From: Paenibacillus sp. BK033
GTDB taxonomy: Bacteria > Bacillota > Bacilli > Paenibacillales > Paenibacillaceae
Length of the DNA stretch: 64,000 nucleotides
Reading direction: 5' to 3'
NCBI RefSeq assembly: GCF_004345425.1
Contig: NZ_SLVP01000001.1
Coordinates: 1,302,001 to 1,366,000 of the forward strand
Both the position numbers and the translations under genes were made by a program. The first letter of the stretch is position 1. Every line of letters starts with the position of its first letter. The notes below the pieces were generated by a model, which worked only from the letters and a program-made list of their open reading frames with translations, was not told the origin of the DNA and ran no database searches. This document shows positions 32,024 through 41,475 of this stretch, in pieces.

Positions 32024-32887
32024 ATGAAGATACGAATTGCGCTGCCCTTATTCTTATGTATCGTCATGACCGTCTGTTCGGTTACGGCTGCCAAGGCCTT
32101 TCCTGCGGACTTGATCGGGACAGGCCATGAAAACGAATCAAGGAATGAGCTGCTTCGCTTAGACGAGACGGCTGCTGCTTTATACGAAGCTGCTTACACG
32201 AACAATCGCCAAGCCGGCTATAAATATGTCCAGCAGCTGGATAAGCTAATGAACAAGAGCGATATCAGACAAGCGGGACAAGCTGCCGGATGGAAGCTGA
32301 TGGACGAGAGTATCGCTTCGATTACTTACACGCTTAAGAACGGTAAGGTAACCTCCGATTGGCTTACGGCTGCGGCGCGTATTCATTTAACGACGGATGC
32401 GTTGCTGCGTCCGGACCATGCGTTATGGCTGCAGTATGAGAAAGTGATGCTGGAGGACTTGGAGAGGGTGAACCGCTCCTGGAACAGGCAGACGGATGAT
32501 GGCGCGATCGCGGCGAGAGCGGCGATGAACAGCTTTAACCAACATTTATCGCGCATTGAAGCCGCTGCTTCCATGCAGCGGCCAACGGAACGGATTGACG
32601 AATTGCGTGATCGGATGCAATACACGAACGTTCTTCTTGAAGCGGGGATGAAAGGGCAAACCAAACAGGATTGGACGGATAATTCGATATCGGATCTTGA
32701 GTTTTCGGTAAACCGGTTATTCGATAACGGTCAACCGCAAGACGAGGAGCCGGTCGTGGCGCCGATTGGGGAAGCGCATCCCATAAGCTGGATTTTGCTT
32801 CTAGGCGCCATTATCATGGCAGTTCTTACCTACACGGGCTGGAGAAAGTACAAGCAGCAGCCTTACGGCGTAAAGCCATTGTCGTAA
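32024..32887 (+). CDS. ypjB: Sporulation-associated protein YpjB
   Basis: A 287-residue exported or membrane-attached protein of the YpjB sporulation family. Residues 1-25 are a signal peptide (MKIRIALPLFLCIVMTVCSVTAAKA) and a single C-terminal hydrophobic segment (WILLLGAIIMAVLTYTGW) lies near residues 260-277; the remainder is helical. The start at 32024 follows AGGAGGG by 6 bases; an ATG at 32018 touches that site. The family is associated with sporulation in Bacillales; its precise role is not known. It converges with the minus-strand YitT-family gene, 2 bp apart and without a terminator between them. Confidence 0.8.
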   Translation: MKIRIALPLFLCIVMTVCSVTAAKAFPADLIGTGHENESRNELLRLDETAAALYEAAYTNNRQAGYKYVQQLDKLMNKSDIRQAGQAAGWKLMDESIASITYTLKNGKVTSDWLTAAARIHLTTDALLRPDHALWLQYEKVMLEDLERVNRSWNRQTDDGAIAARAAMNSFNQHLSRIEAAASMQRPTERIDELRDRMQYTNVLLEAGMKGQTKQDWTDNSISDLEFSVNRLFDNGQPQDEEPVVAPIGEAHPISWILLLGAIIMAVLTYTGWRKYKQQPYGVKPLS

Positions 32888-32889
32888 TT

Positions 32890-33756
32890 TTAGTCTTCTT
32901 TGAATCCTTCGCCAAGCACATCGTGAACTTCGCTAATAACGGTAAACGCTTTGGGGTCGATACGGCGTATGATGTTCTTAAGACGGCGCATTTCTTGCCG
33001 CTGAACAACGCAGTAGACGACCTCTTTTGATTGTCCGGAAAAAGCGCCCCTTGCCGGCATTAACGTTACGCCACGGTCGAGTTCGGAAGTGATCTGGGCA
33101 GCCATTTCCTTGCCTTGCTCGGTAATAATGGAGAAGGATTTGGCCGCATACGCGCCATCCTGAATGAAGTCGATAAGCTTGGATGCAACAAAGACCGTAA
33201 CCAGTGTGTACAAAACTTTTTCAATGGGTATGTACAATAAAGAAATTCCGATAATGACGGCGTCGGAAATCAATATAAACTGCCCCATGCTGAAAGCCTT
33301 TCGCCTTGATGCGATTCTGGCGATGATGTCTACGCCGCCTGTGGTTCCGCCAGCACGGAATACGATGCCAAGCCCGCCTCCCAAGGTAACGCCGGCATAA
33401 AGGGCGGCAAGCAGGTAATCATGCGAATTATGAAAGGTGACGATCCAACCTTTGTCGATCATCCATTCCATGAGGGCGAGGAAGCCCGATAAGGAAACGA
33501 CGCCGACTAATGTGTAGGCCATTTCGCCAAGGCCTAATTTCCTCCAGCCGATAAGGAAAAGCGGTATGTTCAAAATCAGCGTGGAAAGAGACAAAGGAAT
33601 TCCGGCCGCATAATTGAGCAATACGCCAATACCGGTTACTCCGCCTTCCATCAGCTGATTCGGAATTACGAAATAATGAAGGCCAAACGCATAGATGGCT
33701 GTACCGACCAAAATGGGCAGTACGGTTTGAAGCTGAAGCATGAATTTCCGGGACAT
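32890..33756 (-). CDS. YitT-family membrane protein (YpjC-like)
   Basis: A 288-residue member of the DUF161/DUF2179 family. The N-terminal 200 residues hold five or six membrane helices with the family motifs NQLMEGGVTGIGVLLNY and FRAGGTTGGVDIIARI. The C-terminal soluble portion, about residues 205-288, is DUF2179-like (SFSIITEQGKEMAAQI, LKNIIRRIDPKAF). Function unknown; possibly ion or solute transport or regulation. It is the only minus-strand gene in this part of the window, but position between ypjB and the MazG-like gene corresponds to B. subtilis ypjC. Confidence 0.85.
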   Translation of the reverse strand: MSRKFMLQLQTVLPILVGTAIYAFGLHYFVIPNQLMEGGVTGIGVLLNYAAGIPLSLSTLILNIPLFLIGWRKLGLGEMAYTLVGVVSLSGFLALMEWMIDKGWIVTFHNSHDYLLAALYAGVTLGGGLGIVFRAGGTTGGVDIIARIASRRKAFSMGQFILISDAVIIGISLLYIPIEKVLYTLVTVFVASKLIDFIQDGAYAAKSFSIITEQGKEMAAQITSELDRGVTLMPARGAFSGQSKEVVYCVVQRQEMRRLKNIIRRIDPKAFTVISEVHDVLGEGFKED

Positions 33757-33901
33757 AAATTAAACTCCTTTTAAGTTCTTGAACGGGCTATTTATGTATT
33801 ATAGCTTAACAGACGGTTCAAAAAACATTGTTTTCATCGCTTCTTTACGTTAACATAGGTGATATTAGCGTTATACATAAGGGAGAAAGGGTTATTCACA
33901 C

Positions 33902-34237
33902 ATGGCAGAGAAATCTTTAGCCGATATCCAGCGCGAAGTGGATGCTTATATCGGTCAATTTAAGGAAGGCTACTTCAGCCCGTTGGCGCTTATGGCGCGG
34001 ATGAGCGAAGAAGTTGGCGAGCTCGCTAGAGAAGTGAATCACTGTTACGGCGAGAAACCTAAGAAGCCGAATGAAGAAGAAAACTCCATTGAGATGGAGC
34101 TTGGCGATATTTTATTTATTTTGTCCTGTTTTGCGAATTCGCTCAACATTGACTTGACTGAAGCGCATAACAAAGTCATGAAGAAATTCAATACCCGGGA
34201 CGCTAACCGCTGGACGAGAAAAAACGGCGAACAGTAG
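33902..34237 (+). CDS. ypjD: MazG-like nucleotide pyrophosphohydrolase (YpjD type)
   Basis: A 111-residue all-alpha pyrophosphohydrolase of the MazG superfamily, thought to hydrolyse noncanonical or surplus nucleoside triphosphates. The metal-binding acidic motif EEVGELAREVNHCYGEK lies near residues 36-52, the second acidic helix is EMELGDILFILSCF. AGGG precedes the start at moderate spacing. Divergent from the YitT gene and first of a same-strand run including dapB. Confidence 0.88.
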   Translation: MAEKSLADIQREVDAYIGQFKEGYFSPLALMARMSEEVGELAREVNHCYGEKPKKPNEEENSIEMELGDILFILSCFANSLNIDLTEAHNKVMKKFNTRDANRWTRKNGEQ

Positions 34238-34291
34238 AACGCACCTTTACATATGCTGTACCATCAACCTGTGTACAAGGAGGATGGGCAG

Positions 34292-34834
34292 ATGGACGGG
34301 GAAAGCTGCGTGAAGAAGGCGTATGAGTTTATTCTTAACAGTGATTTTGAACAAGCGATTTATTGGTTCGAGCAAGCGATAGCGGCAGAACCTCTAAATG
34401 CGAGCTATCAACATATATGCGCGGTTTCATGCGCCAGAAGCGGTAAGTGGACCAAGGCGCATCAATATGCGAAGCAAGCAGTAGAGCTTGACGGAAATCA
34501 TCCCGAATATCAATACTATTTGCAAACGATTGAATCGAAACTACTGGTGGCTGCTGCGGAGCAGAAGCTTGCGAAAGAGCCATCGCAGTATGCGGATGCA
34601 ATACCTCTGCTGCAGCAGGCGGCAGAGCTGGATCCGCTTAGCTTCGAGGCGTTTTATTTGCTAGCGTTAACCTACTCGGAAATGGGGCAGCTGGAGGAAT
34701 CCGTCCTAAACGCCAGGGAAGCAATCAGACTGGATCCCGGTCATTCCGCGGCGCGCCGTTTATTCGCTGATATGAATCGGAAGCGCAGAATGCTGCGCAA
34801 ACGGGTGATGGGCAAACAACAACAGAAGGAATAG
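34292..34834 (+). CDS. Tetratricopeptide-repeat protein
   Basis: A 180-residue protein made of TPR-like helix pairs: FEQAIYWFEQAIAAEPLN, WTKAHQYAKQAVELDGNHPEY, ADAIPLLQQAAELDPLS and LEESVLNAREAIRLDPGH. It ends in a short basic tail (RKRRMLRKRVMGK). TPR arrays mediate protein-protein contacts; no partner is evident. The start at 34292 follows AAGGAGGATG; an upstream ATG at 34253 lacks that. It is absent at this site in B. subtilis, where dapB follows ypjD. Confidence 0.8.
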   Translation: MDGESCVKKAYEFILNSDFEQAIYWFEQAIAAEPLNASYQHICAVSCARSGKWTKAHQYAKQAVELDGNHPEYQYYLQTIESKLLVAAAEQKLAKEPSQYADAIPLLQQAAELDPLSFEAFYLLALTYSEMGQLEESVLNAREAIRLDPGHSAARRLFADMNRKRRMLRKRVMGKQQQKE

Positions 34835-34843
34835 GTGATCTTG

Positions 34844-35641
34844 GTGGCTATTAAGGTAGCAGTAATCGGAGCAAGCGGCCGAATGGGCCGGGAAGTTGTG
34901 AAAATGGTGCTGGAGGACGAGGCGCTCGAGCTCGTTGCTGCCGTCGCTCCTTCAGCAGGTCCTGTGGACGCCGGCGTATTTGCGGGCAAAGCGAATACGG
35001 GAGTTACCGTTAGCGCAACAATCGAGGAGGCTTTAAGCCGTGCAAAAGCGGATGTTATGGTTGACTTTACCGTGCCGGCACTTGCTTATCATCATACCAA
35101 GGTCGCAATCGAGCATGGCGTCCGTCCCATCATGGGCACTACCGGCTTTACGCCGGAACAAATCGAAGAGTTGGACAAGCTTTGCCAAGAGAAAGGCATT
35201 GGCGCATTGATTGCTCCGAACTTCTCGATTGGCGCGATTCTGATGATGAAATTCGCTGCTGAAGCGTCCAAATATATGCCTCATGTCGAAATTATCGAAT
35301 ATCATGGCGACCAGAAGCTGGATGCCCCTTCTGGCACATCCATCAAGACGGCAGAGCTCATCTCGCAGGTTCGCCAGGAGCTTCGCCAAGGCAACCCCAA
35401 TGAGGAAGAGGTCATTGAAGGCGCGCGCGGCGGTTATTATAACGGCTTCCGTATACATAGTGTCAGACTTCCTGGCGTATTCGCACAGCAAGAGGTAGTA
35501 TTTGGCGGTTATGGCCAGACGCTGAAGATCCGTCATGATTCTTATGACCGTGCCGGTTATATGCCGGGCGTTAACGTAGCGGTTAAGAAAGTGATGGGCT
35601 ACAGCGGTTTGATTTATGGCTTTGAACATTTGATGGACTAA
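34844..35641 (+). CDS. dapB: 4-hydroxy-tetrahydrodipicolinate reductase
   Basis: A 265-residue enzyme of lysine and dipicolinate synthesis. NAD(P)-binding [16 protein letters not shown] opens the protein; [22 protein letters not shown] and the active-site region [23 protein letters not shown] (His and Lys present) follow. GTG at 34844 is preferred since AGGTGATC lies at the correct distance upstream; GTG at 34835 or TTG at 34841 are alternatives that overlap that site. Diaminopimelate made through this step feeds peptidoglycan, and dipicolinate feeds the spore core. Confidence 0.92.
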   Translation: MAIKVAVIGASGRMGREVVKMVLEDEALELVAAVAPSAGPVDAGVFAGKANTGVTVSATIEEALSRAKADVMVDFTVPALAYHHTKVAIEHGVRPIMGTTGFTPEQIEELDKLCQEKGIGALIAPNFSIGAILMMKFAAEASKYMPHVEIIEYHGDQKLDAPSGTSIKTAELISQVRQELRQGNPNEEEVIEGARGGYYNGFRIHSVRLPGVFAQQEVVFGGYGQTLKIRHDSYDRAGYMPGVNVAVKKVMGYSGLIYGFEHLMD

Positions 35642-35676
35642 TCTATATACAGCCTAGAAAGAGTGGGGATTATAGG

Positions 35677-36102
35677 ATGTTGAAAATTTCTTTTATCGCG
35701 CATGACCGGAAAAAAGAAGAGATGGTTAACTTTGTAACCGCCTATGAGAGTGTTTTTGCGCCGCATGAATTATATTCTACCGGTACAACGGGTACCCGTA
35801 TCATGGAAAAAACCAATCTGCAGATTCAACGGTTTATGTCCGGTCCGCTTGGCGGAGACCAGCAGATCGGCGCTTTGGTTGCCCAAAACGAGATGGATCT
35901 GATTATATTCCTGCGGGATCCGCTCATGGCCCAGCCTCACGAGCCGGATATTATCGCTTTGCTTCGTCTTTGCGACGTGCAGGGCATTCCGGTTGCTACA
36001 AACGTGGCTACAGCAGAGCTGCTCGTCCGCGCGCTAGCACGCGGCGATTTCGCATGGCGCGAGCTTGTACACAAATATAAGCCGGGTGTGGATGCGCCAT
36101 GA
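35677..36102 (+). CDS. mgsA: Methylglyoxal synthase
   Basis: A 141-residue enzyme converting dihydroxyacetone phosphate to methylglyoxal. The motifs [40 protein letters not shown] and LIIFLRDPL (with the catalytic Asp) are complete. It overlaps bshB1 by ATGA. The coupling with bacillithiol genes matches B. subtilis and makes sense because bacillithiol helps detoxify methylglyoxal. Confidence 0.95.
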   Translation: MLKISFIAHDRKKEEMVNFVTAYESVFAPHELYSTGTTGTRIMEKTNLQIQRFMSGPLGGDQQIGALVAQNEMDLIIFLRDPLMAQPHEPDIIALLRLCDVQGIPVATNVATAELLVRALARGDFAWRELVHKYKPGVDAP

Positions 36103-36797
36103 GCGAACCGTTAGATATTCTCGTCTTTGGCGCGCATGCGGACGATGCGGAGATCGGGATGGGCGGAACGATCGCGAAGTATACGGCTGCCGGGAAACGG
36201 GTAGGGATCTGTGATTTAACCGAAGCGGAAATGTCTTCTAACGGCACCGTGGAGCTCAGGAAGCAGGAAGCTTCCGCGGCTTCCTCGGTGCTTGGTTTAT
36301 ATACTCGCACCAATCTTGGATTGCCAGATCGCGGGCTCGAAATCAGCAAGCCGCACATCGATGCGATTGTTGCGGAAATTCGCCGCGCACGTCCGCGCAT
36401 CGTTTTCGCTCCTTATTGGGTGGACCGTCATCCGGACCATATCGCGTGCAGCAAGCTGGTTGAAGAGGCCGTGTTTAACGCAAAGCTGCGTCGTTACATG
36501 CCGGAGCTGCCGGCCGCGCAGGTTGAACAATTTATTTATTATTACATAAACGATGTCGATAACGTCTCGCTGATGGTTAACGTTTCGGACTTTTACGACC
36601 GGAAAAGACAATCCTTAATGGCTTATCAATCTCAATTTCAAACGGCTGCCCCCGGCGAAGACCGAGTGGCGACTCCTCTTACGGATCGTTATATAGAGCG
36701 GGTTGAAGCCCGGGATAGTCTGCTTGGCCAGACCCGCGGCTGGAAATATGCGGAGGGCTTTGCTATCAAGCGCCCGCATGCCATCGAGTGGTTTTAA
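36099..36797 (+). CDS. bshB1: Bacillithiol biosynthesis deacetylase BshB1
   Basis: A 232-residue zinc-dependent deacetylase of the LmbE/PIG-L family that removes the acetyl group from GlcNAc-malate. The metal motif is [13 protein letters not shown] (residues 11-23; AHADD rather than AHPDD, as in BshB1), and the second histidine pair is in [11 protein letters not shown]. Translationally coupled to mgsA and followed after 82 bp by bshA, the enzyme producing its substrate. Confidence 0.93.
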   Translation: MSEPLDILVFGAHADDAEIGMGGTIAKYTAAGKRVGICDLTEAEMSSNGTVELRKQEASAASSVLGLYTRTNLGLPDRGLEISKPHIDAIVAEIRRARPRIVFAPYWVDRHPDHIACSKLVEEAVFNAKLRRYMPELPAAQVEQFIYYYINDVDNVSLMVNVSDFYDRKRQSLMAYQSQFQTAAPGEDRVATPLTDRYIERVEARDSLLGQTRGWKYAEGFAIKRPHAIEWF

Positions 36798-36879
36798 CGA
36801 AAAGAAAAAAATCTCATAATCAAAATAATGTCGAATATATAGAATATCAGCATGTTACACGAGAGGGTGGACTTACGAT

Positions 36880-38043
36880 ATGGCACGTAAATTAAAAATC
36901 GGAATCACGTGTTATCCTACCCTGGGCGGTTCCGGTGTTGTAGCTACGGAGCTAGGCAAATTGATGGCCGAGCGCGGTCATGAAATTCATTTCATTACCC
37001 ATAGCATACCGTTCCGTCTCGGGAAATTTAATAAAAACATCTTTTTCCATGAAGTCGAAGTCAACGATTATTACGTATTCCGTTATCCGCCATACGACCT
37101 GTCATTAGCAAGCAAGATGGCCCAAGTGGCCAAGATGGAGAAGCTGGATCTTCTTCACGTGCATTACGCGGTTCCTCATGCCGTATGCGCGCATCTGGCT
37201 AAGCAAATGATTGGCGACGGCTTCAAAACCGTTACGACGCTGCATGGCACGGACATTACCGTGCTTGCGCAGGATGAGTCGCTAAAGGATTTGATCCGCC
37301 TGGCGATTAACGAAAGCGATGCCGTGACGGCCGTATCGCAGGACCTGATCAATGAAACCAGGCAGCTCCTGGATATTACGCGACCGATTGATCTGACGTA
37401 CAATTTCGTGGACAAACGCGTTTATTACCCGCGCGACGCAGCTTCTCTGAGGGCCGATTATGCGCAGCCGCACGAAAAAATACTTATGCATATATCGAAC
37501 TTCCGTCCCGTGAAGAGAGTAAGCGACGTTGTGGATGTTTTCGAGCGTGTGTCCTCGCAAATTCCGGCTAAGCTGCTGCTTGTTGGCGAGGGTCCGGAAT
37601 TGTCCAAAATCCAATGCAAAATCCGCCAAATGGGTCTGGAAGACCGTGTCCATTTCCTTGGCAAGCAGGAAGACGTTGCGCAGGTGATTTCGATGGCTGA
37701 TCTATTGCTCCTGCCTTCGGAGAAGGAAAGCTTTGGCCTCGTTGCGCTTGAAGCGATGGCTTGCGGAGTGCCAACCGTCGGTTCGACTGCCGGAGGGATC
37801 CCTGAGCTTGTCACTCATGGCGAGACCGGTTATTTGTGTCCAATCGGAGATGTTGAAGGAATGGCCGCTTACGCTGCGGGGCTGCTTAAGGACGAAAAGC
37901 TTCATCAGTCGTTTAAGGAAGCCTGCTTGTTCAGGGCGCGCAACGAGTTCTGCAATGACGTGATTACCACGCAATATGAACAAATTTATTACCGGGTTCT
38001 GGGAATGGAAGCCGATTTGCCAATGCCGGTATGCGAGGCTTAA
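36880..38043 (+). CDS. bshA: N-acetyl-alpha-D-glucosaminyl L-malate synthase BshA
   Basis: A 387-residue GT4-family glycosyltransferase that joins UDP-GlcNAc and malate, the first step of bacillithiol synthesis. The glycine-rich TCYPTLGGSGVVATELG opens the protein, ISNFRPVKRV marks the C-terminal domain and the GT4 signature is LPSEKESFGLVALEAMACGVPTVG (about residues 286-309), with both catalytic-type glutamates. The cysteine ligase bshC is not in the window. Confidence 0.94.
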   Translation: MARKLKIGITCYPTLGGSGVVATELGKLMAERGHEIHFITHSIPFRLGKFNKNIFFHEVEVNDYYVFRYPPYDLSLASKMAQVAKMEKLDLLHVHYAVPHAVCAHLAKQMIGDGFKTVTTLHGTDITVLAQDESLKDLIRLAINESDAVTAVSQDLINETRQLLDITRPIDLTYNFVDKRVYYPRDAASLRADYAQPHEKILMHISNFRPVKRVSDVVDVFERVSSQIPAKLLLVGEGPELSKIQCKIRQMGLEDRVHFLGKQEDVAQVISMADLLLLPSEKESFGLVALEAMACGVPTVGSTAGGIPELVTHGETGYLCPIGDVEGMAAYAAGLLKDEKLHQSFKEACLFRARNEFCNDVITTQYEQIYYRVLGMEADLPMPVCEA

Positions 38044-38059
38044 ATCAGGAAGGAAGTGC

Positions 38060-39325
38060 TTGAGTCCAATGGAAGCACGCTTCGCTTTGCCTAACCTTAT
38101 GCTCCAGGCATTACCTGTGCTTGAAGCGCTTGTGCAGCAAGGCTTTGAAGCGGTATTTGTCGGAGGCTGCGTAAGGGATACCGCTATGGGACTGCCGATT
38201 AAGGATGTCGATATCGCGACGTCGGCCAGACCCGAACAGGTTATGTCTATTTTTCCGCGCTGCATTCCGACGGGACTTCAGCATGGAACGGTGACCGTTC
38301 TCCAGCATGGCGGCTCTTATGAAGTGACGACCTTCCGTACGGAATCGGAATACGAGAAGCATCGCCGCCCATTGCAGGTCGAGTTCATCGACCGCTTGGA
38401 CGGCGATTTGCTGCGCCGCGATTTAACGATAAACGCAATGGCGATGAATGCCGAAGGGGAGCTATACGATCCTTTTCGCGGGCTTTCCGATCTCAAGAGA
38501 AAAACCGTTCGCTGCGTAGGAGATGCGGACGCCAGGTTCCAGGAGGATGCTCTGAGAATGCTGCGGACGATCAGGTTTGCCTCGCAATTTGAGTTCACGA
38601 TTGCTCACTCTACCTGGAGAGCGCTAATCAAGCATCGGGGATTGCTTCGGCATATTGCGATGGAGCGGGTTCAAGCCGAGCTGGACCGCATGATTGGCGG
38701 AGCCCATCCCGGAAGGGCATTGCAATTGCTCGCTGCCTGCAAGCTGCTAAAGAATACCGGAACGGTCCTGCCTGCTGCAGAAAAGCTAGATCAGGTGCAG
38801 AGTACCCATTATTGTGATTTAAACAAGCTGGATGAACCGGAAACCCGTTATGCTGCGCTATTAATGGCAGGAGGGATCACGCTTCGCGATGCGGAAGAAA
38901 CGTTAAAGGCGCTGCGTTTGCCTGCGCGGAAGATGAACGCCATATTGTCCGTTTTGTCCGTCCAATCCGCCATGAACCAACAGAATCGGAATGCCGATCT
39001 GCGGCATGTCTGGACAAGTACGGTCCTTCAATATGGGGAAGAAGCATCCCTTAGATGGCTTACCATAATCGCATGGGATAATAAGCATAGTCTTCATCAC
39101 CTGTGTAATTTGTTTGATAAATGGCTGGCAGGCATGACCGCCATAACGTTAAAGCAGCTGAAGCTAAATGGCAAACAACTGGCGGAAGGACTTCGCATGG
39201 AACCGGGAGCATGGACGGGCCAGCTGCTTAATCGTCTTTTGCTCGAGGTTGCGCTGGACAAGCTGCCCAACGAGAAGGATGCTTTGCTAAAGCAAGCTCA
39301 AATATGGAATATCGAGGATCGATAA
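38060..39325 (+). CDS. cca: CCA-adding tRNA nucleotidyltransferase
   Basis: About 421 residues; adds or repairs the 3' CCA end of tRNA. Class II nucleotidyltransferase head with VGGCVRDTAMGLPIKDVDIAT (catalytic Asp pair), then RRDLTINAMAM and EDALRMLRTIRFASQF, followed by the helical body and tail. TTG at 38060 is favoured as it sits 6 bases after GGAAGG; ATG at 38069 is the alternative. A longer frame overlapping bshA is unlikely. The gene is between bshA and birA as in B. subtilis. Confidence 0.93.
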   Translation: MSPMEARFALPNLMLQALPVLEALVQQGFEAVFVGGCVRDTAMGLPIKDVDIATSARPEQVMSIFPRCIPTGLQHGTVTVLQHGGSYEVTTFRTESEYEKHRRPLQVEFIDRLDGDLLRRDLTINAMAMNAEGELYDPFRGLSDLKRKTVRCVGDADARFQEDALRMLRTIRFASQFEFTIAHSTWRALIKHRGLLRHIAMERVQAELDRMIGGAHPGRALQLLAACKLLKNTGTVLPAAEKLDQVQSTHYCDLNKLDEPETRYAALLMAGGITLRDAEETLKALRLPARKMNAILSVLSVQSAMNQQNRNADLRHVWTSTVLQYGEEASLRWLTIIAWDNKHSLHHLCNLFDKWLAGMTAITLKQLKLNGKQLAEGLRMEPGAWTGQLLNRLLLEVALDKLPNEKDALLKQAQIWNIEDR

Positions 39326-39327
39326 CG

Positions 39328-40308
39328 ATGTCAACTAACCGATTGCTTGAATTGTTTGAACAAAATCCCGGCGAATACGTGTCCGGAGAAATGATCAGCC
39401 ATGAGCTGGGCGTCAGCAGGACAGCCGTATGGAAGCAGATCAAGAAGCTGGAATCGCTTGGATACGTCTTTGAAGCGTCCAGACGGCTTGGTTATAAGCT
39501 GTTGTCTTCACCGGATACCTTGTCCGTTCCCAAGCTGATAAGCGAGTTAAGGTCCAAGGTGTTCGGCAGCTCGATCGAGTGGCATGAAGCGGTGGATTCC
39601 ACGCAAAATCTGGCACAAAAGCTGGCGGAAGAAGGCGCTCCCGAAGGGACGCTGGTGATCGCGGAGCAGCAGCATAACGGACGAGGCCGGATGGGCCGCG
39701 GCTGGGTATCGCCGCAGGGGAAGGGCATTTGGATGAGCATGGTGCTTCGTCCTTCCGTGCCTATACATTTTGCCCCGCAATTAACGCTACTTACCGCCGT
39801 TGCCTTATGCCGAAGCTTACGCCGGCTTACAGCGCTGCCGATTGGGATCAAATGGCCAAATGACCTGCTGATCGAAGGGAAGAAGATTAGCGGCATTTTG
39901 CTGGAATCCACGGCGGAAGAGGAACGTCTCCGTTATGTCATTGCCGGAATTGGCATAAGCGTAAATCTGGAGAAGACGGATTACCCGGAGGAAATGCTGG
40001 AGAAGGTTACTTCTCTTCGAATCGCCAATGGAGGGGACGGGTTTGACCGTGTTACGGTTATAACCGATTTCCTGCAGGAGTGGGAGCAGTTGTACTTCCT
40101 CTATCTGGACAAAGGATTTGCTCCGGTTATTACGCTTTGGGAAGCGTTATCGGTATCCCTAAACAAGCCGGCGCGGCTAATCACTCCGCAAGGAACGATC
40201 GACGGCGTGCCGATTGGCCTCGATGCAAGCGGCGCTTTAACCGTTCGCAAAGAGGACGGCAGCACGGTTGTCGTGTTTTCCGCCGAAATGGGCGAGCCCG
40301 TATGCTAA
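39328..40308 (+). CDS. birA: Biotin-protein ligase / biotin repressor
   Basis: A 326-residue bifunctional protein. Residues 1-60 form a winged helix (EMISHELGVSRTAVWKQIKKLESLGY) for DNA binding; the ligase domain has the biotinyl-AMP motif GRGRMGRGWVSPQGKGIW (about residues 121-138) and KWPNDLLIEGKKISGIL; a small C-terminal SH3-like domain ends the protein. The start at 39328 lies 2 bp after the cca stop; an ATG at 39304 lies within cca. The N-terminal domain implies control of biotin genes located elsewhere. Confidence 0.94.
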   Translation: MSTNRLLELFEQNPGEYVSGEMISHELGVSRTAVWKQIKKLESLGYVFEASRRLGYKLLSSPDTLSVPKLISELRSKVFGSSIEWHEAVDSTQNLAQKLAEEGAPEGTLVIAEQQHNGRGRMGRGWVSPQGKGIWMSMVLRPSVPIHFAPQLTLLTAVALCRSLRRLTALPIGIKWPNDLLIEGKKISGILLESTAEEERLRYVIAGIGISVNLEKTDYPEEMLEKVTSLRIANGGDGFDRVTVITDFLQEWEQLYFLYLDKGFAPVITLWEALSVSLNKPARLITPQGTIDGVPIGLDASGALTVRKEDGSTVVVFSAEMGEPVC

Positions 40309-40334
40309 AGGCGTTTACGGGCACGCCTTTTTTT
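40307..40334 (+). terminator. Terminator after birA
   Basis: AAAGGCGT (40307-40314) pairs with ACGCCTTT (40323-40330), followed by more Ts to 40334. The stem begins at the birA stop codon. Confidence 0.88.
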
Positions 40335-40408
40335 GCTACTATAAAGAAAGCAGGCGGTATCTGGTAAGAGCTGCACTGCAAAGGGTAATAAATGTTATAA
40401 ACAAGCAA

Positions 40409-40520
40409 GGCACACTCTGCTCTGAGCCGTAGGGACCGAGACAGAAGGAAGCAATTATTTAGCATACGTTTCCTTTTTCGTTCGGGAACCTTTTTAGCAG
40501 CGGCTAAAAGGTTTTTTTGT
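40409..40520 (+). ncRNA. Structured leader of the panBCD operon (possible Pan-motif RNA with terminator)
   Basis: The 246-bp birA-panB gap contains a GC-rich segment (40416-40447, CTGCTCTGAGCCG then TAGGGACCGAGACAG) with TCTG/CAGA flanks, then an AAGGAA/TTCCTT hairpin, then an intrinsic terminator with AACCTTTTTAGC (40487-40498) and GCTAAAAGGTT (40503-40513) before seven Ts. A terminator only 35 bp ahead of panB implies transcript control. A Pan RNA motif is known upstream of panB in several Firmicutes; I suspect this is an example but cannot match its consensus from memory. No convincing promoter was identified in the gap. Confidence 0.45.
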
Positions 40521-40554
40521 GTTTATCCTAAAACTTAAAAGGGGATGAAGCGTA

Positions 40555-41475
40555 ATGAGGAAACGTCTAACGATTACCAACCTCAAGAAGATGAAGCAGG
40601 ACAAAAATCCAATCTCGATGCTGACCGCTTACGATTACCCGTCTGCCGTACTGGCAGAGGAAGCCGGACTGGATGTTATTCTGGTCGGCGATTCGCTGGG
40701 CAATGTCGTACTCGGCTATGACACGACGATTCCGGTCACGCTCGACGATATGATTTATCATACACGCGCCGTAGCGCGCGGTGCGAAAAACACCTTTATC
40801 GTAACCGACATGCCGTTTATGACTTATGGCATCGGGCGCGAAACAACTCTCCGCAATGCAGCGCGTCTGATGCAGGAGGGCGGAGCCCAGGCGCTTAAGC
40901 TGGAGGGCGGTACGGATATTGCGCCCGAAGTCGCGGCACTCGTAAAAGCCGGAATTCCGGTTATGGGGCATATCGGATTGACGCCGCAATCCGTGCACCA
41001 GCTTGGCGGCTACAAAGTGCAGGGCAAGCTGGACAAGGAAGCCGAAAAGCTGATGGAGGATGCGAAGGCGCTTGAGGCTGCGGGAGCATTTGCGGTTGTT
41101 CTTGAGCTCGTAACCGAACCGATTGCGGAAGCCATCAGCAAAGAACTGACCATTCCTACAATAGGGATCGGAGCAGGCCGCGGCTGCGACGGCCAGGTGC
41201 TCGTTTATCATGATATTTTGCAATATTCTTCTCCTTATATCGAGAAAAAAATGGTCAAAACCTATGCGGATATCGGCTCCACGATCCGAAGTGCCATTAG
41301 CAGCTATGTCAATGAAGTGAAAGCGGGAGCTTTCCCGGCTGAAGAGCATACGTTTGGCGCCAAGCCGGCAGCGATCAATCAATTGTATGGCGCGGGGGAA
41401 GCAACTCATACAAACAACAGTCAAGCAAGCAGAGAGGAGTCTCAGGGGCGTGATTTTGTGTCGAACCATAGCTGA
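40555..41475 (+). CDS. panB: 3-methyl-2-oxobutanoate hydroxymethyltransferase
   Basis: A 306-residue TIM-barrel enzyme transferring a hydroxymethyl group to ketoisovalerate, the first step of pantothenate synthesis. Motifs: MLTAYDYPSAVLAEEAGLD, LVGDSLGNVVLGYDTT (metal site), GAQALKLEGG and GHIGLTPQSVHQLGGYKVQG. The C terminus carries a short polar tail (about residues 275-306) beyond the usual end, overlapping panC. AAAGGGG precedes the start. Confidence 0.95.
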   Translation: MRKRLTITNLKKMKQDKNPISMLTAYDYPSAVLAEEAGLDVILVGDSLGNVVLGYDTTIPVTLDDMIYHTRAVARGAKNTFIVTDMPFMTYGIGRETTLRNAARLMQEGGAQALKLEGGTDIAPEVAALVKAGIPVMGHIGLTPQSVHQLGGYKVQGKLDKEAEKLMEDAKALEAAGAFAVVLELVTEPIAEAISKELTIPTIGIGAGRGCDGQVLVYHDILQYSSPYIEKKMVKTYADIGSTIRSAISSYVNEVKAGAFPAEEHTFGAKPAAINQLYGAGEATHTNNSQASREESQGRDFVSNHS

